A stretch of DNA of 5,441 bases from Candidatus Hydrogenedentota bacterium. Its GTDB lineage: Bacteria; Hydrogenedentota; Hydrogenedentia; Hydrogenedentales; CAITNO01. Location: assembly GCA_023145975.1 (NCBI GenBank), contig JAGLCZ010000626.1, positions 1 through 5,441 on the forward strand, written 5' to 3'. The translations under genes were made by a program, and so were the position numbers. How positions within the stretch are numbered: the first letter of the stretch is position 1; each line of letters opens with the position of its first letter. Of the stretch, positions 1-5,381 are shown one piece after another. Under the pieces are notes generated by a model, which worked only from the letters and a program-made list of their open reading frames with translations, did no database searches and was not told the origin of the DNA.

Positions 1-26
1 ATACAAATCATCTAATACAAGATACT

Positions 27-74
27 AAAACAGGAACCGTTCCATCCCGCCCTGCAGGCTTGGAACGATCCCTG
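27..74 (-). terminator. Rho-independent terminator of the chorismate-synthase-like gene
   Basis: Two 14-nt arms (31-44 and 61-74) enclose a 16-nt loop, and the minus-strand transcript then runs into UUUUAGUAU (from 30 downward). The hairpin begins 31 nt after the TGA stop of the left gene. In minus-strand RNA all 14 positions pair, two of them as G-U wobbles. In plus-strand RNA the same two positions become A-C mismatches. The asymmetry indicates that the structure is kept for minus-strand transcripts. The T-rich stretch at 75-84 on the other side could still give weak termination of plus-strand transcription. The loop contains the palindrome CCTGCAGG. Confidence 0.85.
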
Positions 75-104
75 TATTTTTATTCAATGTATTGTTATTC
101 GCTA

Positions 105-1439
105 TCAGTCTTCTTTATCGGCACACCATAATGCGCGATAGCCCAGATGCTGCGCATAAAGGTCCAGCAACACAAGCGACGTAAAGGCTTCAGCCACAGG
201 CCAGACACGCGCTACAATAGTCGGATCGCGTCTTGTCACCGCACTCAATTTGGCATTTTCCACCGATACTTTGTCAATGGTGTGCTGATCTTTGGCAATG
301 GTTGGTGTCGGTTTAACCGCCAGACGTGCCACAAGTGTTTGTCCTGTACTTAAGCCGCCAGTTACTCCGCCAGCATTATTCGACTCAAAATAGGCCTTAC
401 CGTCTTTTGCGCGAATCTGATCATTACATTCCGAACCCTGCATATCCTTAACAGCATAGCCGGCACCCACTTCAACAGCCTTGATCGTGCCGATGCTCAT
501 CATCCGCCCCAATTCACCGTCCAACTTATTAAAGACCGGTTCACCAAGCCCCGCAGGAAGACCTGTAGCAATAATTTCAACCAAGCCGCCGCTGGAGTCC
601 CCTTCGTCCCGAATCTGAAGAATCCGCTTTTCCATTTCAAATGCCACATCTACGTCAGGACAGTTCATGGTAGGATGCACCCCATGCTCCTTACTGATTG
701 CCACCGCATCCATTGTACGTCCTGCGTCCTGAATAGCGATGAGGTTTTTCTCAAGCTCGGCAAGTACTGCCGTCTTCTCCAGAAAACGCATGTCGCTTGT
801 AAAACGCTTCTCTGTGAACAACCATTGATAGATAGGATCGTAATCGCGCCGTACTTCGCGGAATTTATCTACTTGCTGCTGAATGACATCCAGGGCAACA
901 TCACCCATACGCACCCCGGCCGCCTCTTTCACATAGGAAAAGACATCGATGCCGTGTCGCTTAAGGATATGCCTGGCAACTGCGCCAGCCGCTACGAGAG
1001 TCGACGTATAGCGACCGCTGAAGAACCCGGCACCAATACTGTCATCACACTCGCCATATTTCTGGTACGAAGCGTAGGAAGCGTGTCCCGGTCGTGGTGT
1101 GCGATTACTCGTCTGATATTGCTCTATATGCACAAAATGTCGATCCAAATTCGGAATCATAATAACCAGCGGTGTCCCATTGGTGCACCCTTTATTAGAA
1201 AATCCCGGCATGGTATCTGCCGCATTGACGCCACTATAAATAATAGGGACATCAGGCTCCCGACGCGGGGATGCCAATTCGCTTTGACCAGGCTTGCGTG
1301 TCAATAACGCTGCATAGATATCCGCCTCCGTAATACGGAGTCCGGGCGGAACCCCCTGCAAATGAACTGTTAAACCATCTTGATAGCTGCCGCCTGCCAC
1401 TGAAGTCTGGAACATTTTTCCGTATGTACAACCTAGCAT
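105..1439 (-). CDS. Divergent chorismate-synthase-like protein (AroC paralog), probably not a standard chorismate synthase
   Basis: This 444-residue protein has the AroC fold signature along its whole length. Seen in the sequence: TYGKMF near the start, GVPPGL (29-34), SPRREPD (57-63), RPGHASY (116-122), VAAGA (149-153), GLPAGLGEPVFNKLD (293-307), SNNAGGVTGGLSTG (353-366) and TRRDPT (402-407). Chorismate synthases need reduced FMN and convert EPSP to chorismate, but here key positions differ. The GESHG box is GGSYQDG (16-22), so the first catalytic His is lost. RRRPG is TRKPG, the RGGGR loop is IGAGF (135-139), SNHxGG is SNNAGG and RHDP is RRDP. The second His (119, in RPGH) is kept. A helical, charged insertion of about 60 residues lies within 186-259, making it longer than the usual ~360. 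The ATG is supported by AAGGGAG (1448-1454) 8 nt upstream and by N-terminal alignment with the family. It is intact, with its own promoter and terminator, so it is an expressed paralog rather than debris. Function is unknown; a changed reaction or a partner role for the canonical enzyme next door is inference. Confidence 0.85.
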   Translation of the reverse strand: MLGCTYGKMFQTSVAGGSYQDGLTVHLQGVPPGLRITEADIYAALLTRKPGQSELASPRREPDVPIIYSGVNAADTMPGFSNKGCTNGTPLVIMIPNLDRHFVHIEQYQTSNRTPRPGHASYASYQKYGECDDSIGAGFFSGRYTSTLVAAGAVARHILKRHGIDVFSYVKEAAGVRMGDVALDVIQQQVDKFREVRRDYDPIYQWLFTEKRFTSDMRFLEKTAVLAELEKNLIAIQDAGRTMDAVAISKEHGVHPTMNCPDVDVAFEMEKRILQIRDEGDSSGGLVEIIATGLPAGLGEPVFNKLDGELGRMMSIGTIKAVEVGAGYAVKDMQGSECNDQIRAKDGKAYFESNNAGGVTGGLSTGQTLVARLAVKPTPTIAKDQHTIDKVSVENAKLSAVTRRDPTIVARVWPVAEAFTSLVLLDLYAQHLGYRALWCADKED

Positions 1440-1526
1440 CCTGTATTCTCCCTTGTTTGTTTTTCTGTGAGTCCCGTATTAGTACAGGGTATTCTGTACG
1501 TGCAACCCATAACAGGTTCGCCTGTT
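1440..1526 (-). promoter_or_regulatory. Structured 5' leader of the chorismate-synthase-like gene
   Basis: The minus-strand leader holds two perfect stem-loops. Hairpin A (1526-1511) is AACAGG-CGAA-CCUGUU. Hairpin B (1499-1482) is GUACAG-AAUACC-CUGUAC. The CCUGUA in the 3' arm of B can instead pair with UACAGG (1445-1440), which lies directly between the Shine-Dalgarno site and the ATG. The 3' arm of A can also pair with the 5' arm of B through CUGU/ACAG. These pairings exclude one another, which would suit translational control. No U-tract follows either hairpin, so they are not terminators. The pairings are seen in the sequence; regulation is inferred. Confidence 0.4.
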
Positions 1527-1555
1527 CCGCTTCCATTATAGGAATAGAGTATGGG

Positions 1556-1585
1556 ATAATAAACAATTCTTATCTAATTTGTCAA
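1556..1585 (-). promoter_or_regulatory. Promoter for the chorismate-synthase-like gene
   Basis: On the minus strand a perfect -35 box, TTGACA (1585-1580), is followed after 18 nt by TATTAT (1561-1556), five of six matches to the -10 consensus. Transcription would start near 1549, giving a leader of about 110 nt. A second possible -10, a perfect TATAAT at 1540-1535, lies downstream, but its best -35 (TTTATT, 17-nt spacer) is weak. Start at this second site would begin the RNA almost exactly at leader hairpin A. Confidence 0.6.
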
Positions 1586-1647
1586 AAAGAATCCCAAAAA
1601 GACATAAAATACATTTACTGAAATCATTGGCACAGCGAATGGCTCCC

Positions 1648-1676
1648 CTGTATCCACTCCGGCATAATGATATAAT
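1648..1676 (+). promoter_or_regulatory. Extended -10 promoter for the kinase/chorismate synthase fusion gene
   Basis: TGATATAAT at 1668-1676 is a perfect extended -10 element. The -35 position with a 17-nt spacer (1648-1653, CTGTAT) is poor, as is common for extended -10 promoters. Start would be near 1683, leaving a leader of about 80 nt. That leader has one 7-bp inverted repeat, GGAATAA (1694-1700) with TTATTCC (1719-1725), of uncertain meaning. The promoter points away from the leftward promoter at 1556-1585, and their -35 regions are about 60 nt apart. Confidence 0.6.
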
Positions 1677-1761
1677 CGTGTAATAATGCCAATGGAATAA
1701 GACCCGTTTGAAATCTGTTTATTCCGAAAACACTACATGACATCTAACAAAGGACTTTTTT

Positions 1762-3369
1762 ATGAATATCGTTGTGATGGGCCCTAAGGGTGCTGGAAAA
1801 ACTACTGTGGGCATTTCCTTGGCAGAAAAACTGGGTAGACCCTGGGTAGATACCGATCATATTATTGAAGAGTTGGATGGTAAACAGCGTAATTGCCGCG
1901 AAATATTCACGACAGACGGAGAGCAAGCCTTCCGCACCCTTGAACGCAAGGCAGCCAAACAGGTATCCGAATTGGCATATCATGTAATCCTCACAGGAGG
2001 TGATCTGATGATGCACTGCGAAGCCAGAAAGCCATTGCGCACCAAATCCGTACTCATCCTGTTGAAGGGAGAACCCGCTACACTCTGGGAACGCGCCACG
2101 CAACAGGGGATTCCGCCCTCCTTTCAGGGAGAGGAAGGTCAGTTTTTGTTCTTTCAACAGTGCGCCCATCGTGAAGAAGTACTGACACCCTTTGCCGATA
2201 TCGTAGCAGATACTACCCGGGAGACCCCGGAAGAACTTGCAGGAACTCTTGCAGACCGGGTTGGAGAAGAACTTGCATTGCGCACTCATCTTGCCAACAC
2301 CTATGGCGACGTTATTCGAATGACCTCTTTCGGCGAAAGTCACGGTAAGGCTATTGGCGTTGTTCTGGACGGCGTTCGTCCAGGTACCCCTTTCAGCATC
2401 GAAGAAATACAAAAGGAACTGGATCGAAGACGACCCGGTCAAAGTAAGCTCGTCACTCAACGTCGCGAATCCGACACCGTTGAGGTACTGGCGGGTGTAT
2501 ATGAAGAAAAAACAACCGGCTCGCCTATTGCAATGATCATCTATAACCAGGATCAGCGCTCCAAAAACTATGACGATCTGAAAGATTTGTTCCGGCCCGG
2601 TCATGGTGATTTTACCTTCTATAAGAAATACGGGCTCCGCGATCACCGAGGGGGGGGACGACAATCGGGACGTGAGACAGCCTGCCGCGTAGCAGCAGGT
2701 GCTTTTGCACGGGGTGTACTAAAAGCACATGGGGTGCGTATTGTCGCACATGCTCTTGAGATTGCAGGAATACGTGCTGTAAAACGCGATATTGATTTCA
2801 TTGAAACGACCCCCGTTCGATGTGCGGACCCCGATGCGGCACCGCTTATGGAGCAGGCAATACTCGATGCCCGCGGGCGGTGTGATTCGGTGGGCGGCAT
2901 CATCCAACTGGAGGTAACTGGACTCCCTCCCGGATTAGGGGATCCCATATTTGGAAAATTGGATGCGCGACTCACCAGCGCTATCATGACGATTGGTGCC
3001 ATCAAAGGCGTTGAGATAGGCGACGGCTTTGCCATCACCAAACTGGCTGGCAGTGAAGCCAACGACTGTATGAAAGACGGCGAATTCCTGAGTAACCATC
3101 ATGGAGGTATTCTGGGCGGCATATCGAGTGGAGCCCCCCTGATCATGCGTGTCGCAGTCAAACCTACCGCCTCTATTGCAAGCCCCCAGCAAACCTGCAA
3201 AGAAAATGGGGAAAACTGTACCGTGGAAGTACACGGCCGCCACGATCCCTGCATTGTTGTGCGTGCAGTTCCGGTAATCGAAAATGTGGCGGCTTTTGTA
3301 TTACTTGACGCCTTTGAAATGCAGGCACGCCTCAACCCTGCGTGGGCAACAGAGTATTACAACACGTAA
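1762..3369 (+). CDS. aroK/aroC: Bifunctional fusion: shikimate-kinase-like domain plus chorismate synthase
   Basis: The 535-residue cytoplasmic protein joins two shikimate-pathway domains. Residues 1-174 resemble shikimate kinase (shikimate + ATP to shikimate-3-phosphate): Walker A GPKGAGKT (7-14), DTD (30-32), GEQAFRTLE (53-61, with shikimate-binding Arg58) and R137 in the usual late-LID position. The usual GGG is GGD (79-81), and the usual LID Arg-Pro is IPPSF (117-121). Residues 175-535 (361 aa, the length of a stand-alone enzyme) are a complete chorismate synthase (EPSP to chorismate, FMNH2-dependent): GESHG (191-195), RRRPG (222-226), TQRRESD (232-238), DQRSKNY (264-270), RPGHGD (278-283), RGGGR (296-300), SNHHGG (444-449) and GRHDPC (492-497). 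Both catalytic His (194, 281) are present. There is almost no linker and no internal ATG at the junction. The start is supported by AAAGGA (1749-1754), 7 nt upstream. The chorismate synthase call is very secure; kinase activity is likely but less certain. Confidence 0.95.
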   Translation: MNIVVMGPKGAGKTTVGISLAEKLGRPWVDTDHIIEELDGKQRNCREIFTTDGEQAFRTLERKAAKQVSELAYHVILTGGDLMMHCEARKPLRTKSVLILLKGEPATLWERATQQGIPPSFQGEEGQFLFFQQCAHREEVLTPFADIVADTTRETPEELAGTLADRVGEELALRTHLANTYGDVIRMTSFGESHGKAIGVVLDGVRPGTPFSIEEIQKELDRRRPGQSKLVTQRRESDTVEVLAGVYEEKTTGSPIAMIIYNQDQRSKNYDDLKDLFRPGHGDFTFYKKYGLRDHRGGGRQSGRETACRVAAGAFARGVLKAHGVRIVAHALEIAGIRAVKRDIDFIETTPVRCADPDAAPLMEQAILDARGRCDSVGGIIQLEVTGLPPGLGDPIFGKLDARLTSAIMTIGAIKGVEIGDGFAITKLAGSEANDCMKDGEFLSNHHGGILGGISSGAPLIMRVAVKPTASIASPQQTCKENGENCTVEVHGRHDPCIVVRAVPVIENVAAFVLLDAFEMQARLNPAWATEYYNT

Positions 3370-3396
3370 AACGGAAGACTAAAGCAATACGTCCTG

Positions 3397-3424
3397 CCTG
3401 TAATACACTATGCGGTAATACAGG
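3397..3424. terminator. Imperfect hairpin in the convergent gap, possible weak two-way terminator
   Basis: CCTGTAATAC (3397-3406) and GTAATACAGG (3415-3424) form a 10-bp stem with one internal mismatch and an 8-nt loop. It lies 27 nt after the TAA of the fusion gene and 16 nt beyond the stop of the converging CoA-transferase gene, where a terminator is expected. Neither side has a real T-tract. A second small stem, GGATT/AATCC (3423-3436), overlaps its right arm. Position favours termination; the missing U-run argues against an efficient intrinsic terminator. Confidence 0.35.
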
Positions 3425-3440
3425 ATTAGGGAATCCAGCC

Positions 3441-5144
3441 TTATTCCGACAAGGAAAGTTGATAATTTTTTCCTGTGACGATCCCGGCGTCAACCACTTC
3501 GGGTGCCCCACTTTCCGGCAGGATAATCTTCATGGGGCAAACATCAAGAATATCTTTTTGGACATCTACACCGGGCACTACATAGATAAGTTCCATGCCC
3601 CGTTCGGTGAGCTGAAAAGCACCCACATGGGTGATGTAAAAAACCTGTTGTCCCTGCTTTAGTGCTTCGCGCCCGCTAAATGTAATCTCTTCTACCTGCT
3701 CTATGAATTTTGGCTTACCGGGACTGGTTACAGAAATTTCATCTCCCTTGATTTCAAAAGCCGACTTATCTCCCCAAGCAGTACAGTACATCAAATATTT
3801 GGCATTGGTTACCAAGTCTATAAAACCACCGGGACCCACGTAATTAATAGCCCCTTCCCCGCGTTTTGACACATTTACATTACCATCACTATCAACCTGC
3901 AACGCGCCCAGAATCGCCCAGTCAAGCCGTTCATAAACCCGCTCAAACGCAGTGGCTGAAGAAACGATTTCCTTGGGATTCACCGCTGCACCAAAAAAAA
4001 CACCCGGTGCAGAAATACCACCAAACACCCCGCTTTCATTGATCATGACCAGTTCGTTCATGACACCACTATGGCTTAACAGCCGCGAAACTTCCTCTGG
4101 AAGCCCCACCCCGATATCCACATGGTCCCCCTTGTGCGCATGGTCCACAAAGATACGGGTCGCTAACCTCGCCAACACATCATCTATCACCTTACGCTTA
4201 GGCGTTATCCCCAAAAAGTTATTGACAAGCCCAAGACGTTCCACCCCTTCCAGTTCGGTCATTGTGCTGTTCAGCGTCAAAAAGTCCCAGTACTTACGAT
4301 GTTTTACGCTTCCTGTCTGCTCGGTTTCAGGCCAATACACTACAGCATCCACCTCATCTGCAGACAAATATATTTCGTCATATCCCTCTTCAACGATCAA
4401 GCCCACATTTACAATTACTTTACCACCGTTGCGACGTGCTGCCCGTGCAATTTCAAGACCCTCACACAATACAGCACAGTTTTTAACGTAAATATTCCCT
4501 TTACGATCGGCAGCAGGGGCACTGAATACAGCCGTATCAATAAGCGGCAGGGAATACTTGAAACTACCATCCTCAAGAACTTCCACATACTGCTTTCCCT
4601 CCGGCGGTACAACCGGCGTTCCACGCCCCACGCGTGGATCAACAAAGGTACCTGTCCCCGTCCTGTTTATCACATAGTCCCGTCCCTCACCCTGCGCTTT
4701 CAGTAACAACGTAATTGTCCCCTGGGGTATACACTGTAATTCCAACTTCCCCTTATCAGCAAGTTTCAACTGCGCTTTAAATGTTTCCGTGTGCCCGGTT
4801 ATAAGACGGGTATTCAACCCCTCCACCCCAAGCTCTTCGAGACTACCCGGTACTTTCCCTCTCCCCCCCTGTCCGCCTACGCAAACCACCGTTAAGTCGC
4901 ACGGGTGTTTTTCTGCCAGATAGCGTTCCTGCATCGCCCAATACATAATGGCACAACGCTGGTTACCTCCAATTCCAGAAGTTCCCACAATCGCCCCGTC
5001 CTCGATAATACCAGCGGCCTGCCATGGGGTCATGAATTTCGGGTTTTCAGGTACTGGAGACGGATAATGGCTATTATGCTTCTTCCAGGTTGCGAGCCAG
5101 TGAAGTACATGTAAAATTACCCTACTCTTAGTAATAATATTCAT
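3441..5144 (-). CDS. Class I CoA-transferase, propionate/acetate CoA-transferase (Pct/YdiF) type
   Basis: The 567-residue protein fuses the alpha and beta halves of a class I CoA-transferase, an enzyme that moves CoA between carboxylic acids through a glutamyl-CoA thioester. First half: GTSGIGGN (54-61), VGGQGGRGKVPG (89-100), TGHTETF (116-122), QGT (141-143) and GTGTFVDPRVGRGT (163-176). Second half: GVGLPEE (345-351), INESGVFGG (368-376, catalytic Glu370 inferred by alignment), FGAAVNP (384-390), GNVNVSK (421-427), GPGGFID (437-443) and PGVDVQKDILD (524-534). The last block closely matches my memory of E. coli YdiF and clostridial Pct. It is longer than these (about 517-531 aa) mainly through residues 1-37, which include a hydrophobic stretch before the usual family start near FMTPWQAA. 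The ATG is supported by AGGAA (5156-5152), 7 nt upstream; Met38 is an alternative start with no obvious ribosome site. The substrate cannot be read from sequence: acetate, propionate, lactate or an aromatic/alicyclic acid are all possible. Confidence 0.9.
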   Translation of the reverse strand: MNIITKSRVILHVLHWLATWKKHNSHYPSPVPENPKFMTPWQAAGIIEDGAIVGTSGIGGNQRCAIMYWAMQERYLAEKHPCDLTVVCVGGQGGRGKVPGSLEELGVEGLNTRLITGHTETFKAQLKLADKGKLELQCIPQGTITLLLKAQGEGRDYVINRTGTGTFVDPRVGRGTPVVPPEGKQYVEVLEDGSFKYSLPLIDTAVFSAPAADRKGNIYVKNCAVLCEGLEIARAARRNGGKVIVNVGLIVEEGYDEIYLSADEVDAVVYWPETEQTGSVKHRKYWDFLTLNSTMTELEGVERLGLVNNFLGITPKRKVIDDVLARLATRIFVDHAHKGDHVDIGVGLPEEVSRLLSHSGVMNELVMINESGVFGGISAPGVFFGAAVNPKEIVSSATAFERVYERLDWAILGALQVDSDGNVNVSKRGEGAINYVGPGGFIDLVTNAKYLMYCTAWGDKSAFEIKGDEISVTSPGKPKFIEQVEEITFSGREALKQGQQVFYITHVGAFQLTERGMELIYVVPGVDVQKDILDVCPMKIILPESGAPEVVDAGIVTGKNYQLSLSE

Positions 5145-5202
5145 TTATATATTCCTGCAGGTTCTCAGAATCAATAACAACTAGATTTATGCCAATAGTG
5201 TA

Positions 5203-5233
5203 AGTATATCAAAGTAATCCCCCATTTTCTCAA
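5203..5233 (-). promoter_or_regulatory. Weak promoter candidate for the CoA-transferase gene
   Basis: TTGAGA (5233-5228) and TATACT (5208-5203) each match five of six consensus bases, but the 19-nt spacer is longer than ideal. Start would be near 5196, about 52 nt before the ATG. An overlapping alternative uses TTGATA (5212-5207) as the -35 with a poor -10. It is the best candidate in the gap but not a strong one. Confidence 0.3.
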
Positions 5234-5238
5234 TACTT

Positions 5239-5288
5239 GCACTTTTCTGCACATAGGACAGTAAGGATATTATTCGCAGAAACGGTGC
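5239..5288. repeat. Imperfect inverted repeat upstream of the CoA-transferase gene
   Basis: GCAC (5239-5242) pairs with GTGC (5285-5288), and TTTCTGC (5244-5250) pairs with GCAGAAA (5276-5282). Together they give 11 pairs broken by a small internal loop, around a 25-nt centre. No T-tract follows in the direction of the CoA-transferase gene, so it does not look like a terminator for it. It could be a regulator-binding site just upstream of the weak promoter candidate, or chance. Confidence 0.35.
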
Positions 5289-5326
5289 TTTACCCCTTTC
5301 TTGTTTATAATACATGTTTTTCGGTT

Positions 5327-5362
5327 CTTGTGTTTATTCTAATTGCGAAAGCGAAACACAAG
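5327..5362. repeat. 9-bp perfect inverted repeat
   Basis: CTTGTGTTT (5327-5335) and AAACACAAG (5354-5362) are perfect inverted copies around an 18-nt centre. The element lies 20 nt past the stop codon of the possible minus-strand gene at the right edge. This suits either the end structure of that gene or a binding site for a dimeric regulator. No U-run follows on either strand. Confidence 0.4.
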
Positions 5363-5381
5363 CGGGTTGCCGTTCTCCTGT

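Larger units (their letters stand above)
5145..5381. other. Upstream region of the CoA-transferase gene, no convincing gene
   Basis: This 237-nt stretch separates the CoA-transferase start from the coding-like right edge. It is AT-rich and holds two inverted repeats (5239-5288 and 5327-5362). It also holds a weak minus-strand promoter candidate, TTGAGA (5233-5228) and TATACT (5208-5203) with a long 19-nt spacer. A 42-codon minus-strand frame (5315-5187) lacks a ribosome site and is not called. Transcription of the CoA-transferase could start here or come from upstream. Confidence 0.5.

Noticed and set aside
675..1307. 210-codon plus-strand frame opposite the AroC-like gene
   Set aside because: Antisense shadow: Cys/His/Ile-rich translation, no motif, no ribosome site, and inside a conserved-fold gene.
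105..1439. Pseudogene of chorismate synthase
   Set aside because: The frame is intact over 444 codons with good start, promoter and terminator. Substitutions cluster in active-site motifs while the fold motifs persist, which fits changed function better than decay.
1252..1566. 104-codon minus-strand frame overlapping the start of the AroC-like gene
   Set aside because: Most of it lies over a strongly supported gene in another frame, it has no ribosome site, and its downstream part looks low in coding character.
1744..2664. 306-codon minus-strand frame opposite the fusion gene
   Set aside because: It lies antisense to the kinase and chorismate synthase domains, whose motifs are unmistakable. 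Its Cys/Phe/Ser-rich translation is typical of an antisense shadow.
5171..5254. 27-codon minus-strand frame starting MCRKVQ
   Set aside because: It has no ribosome site and overlaps the previous frame; it is too short to support.
5187..5315. 42-codon minus-strand frame (MYYKQERGKAPF...) upstream of the CoA-transferase
   Set aside because: Its composition is plausible, but there is no Shine-Dalgarno site, no family resemblance, and it overlaps the inverted repeat at 5239-5288. A frame of this length is expected by chance.
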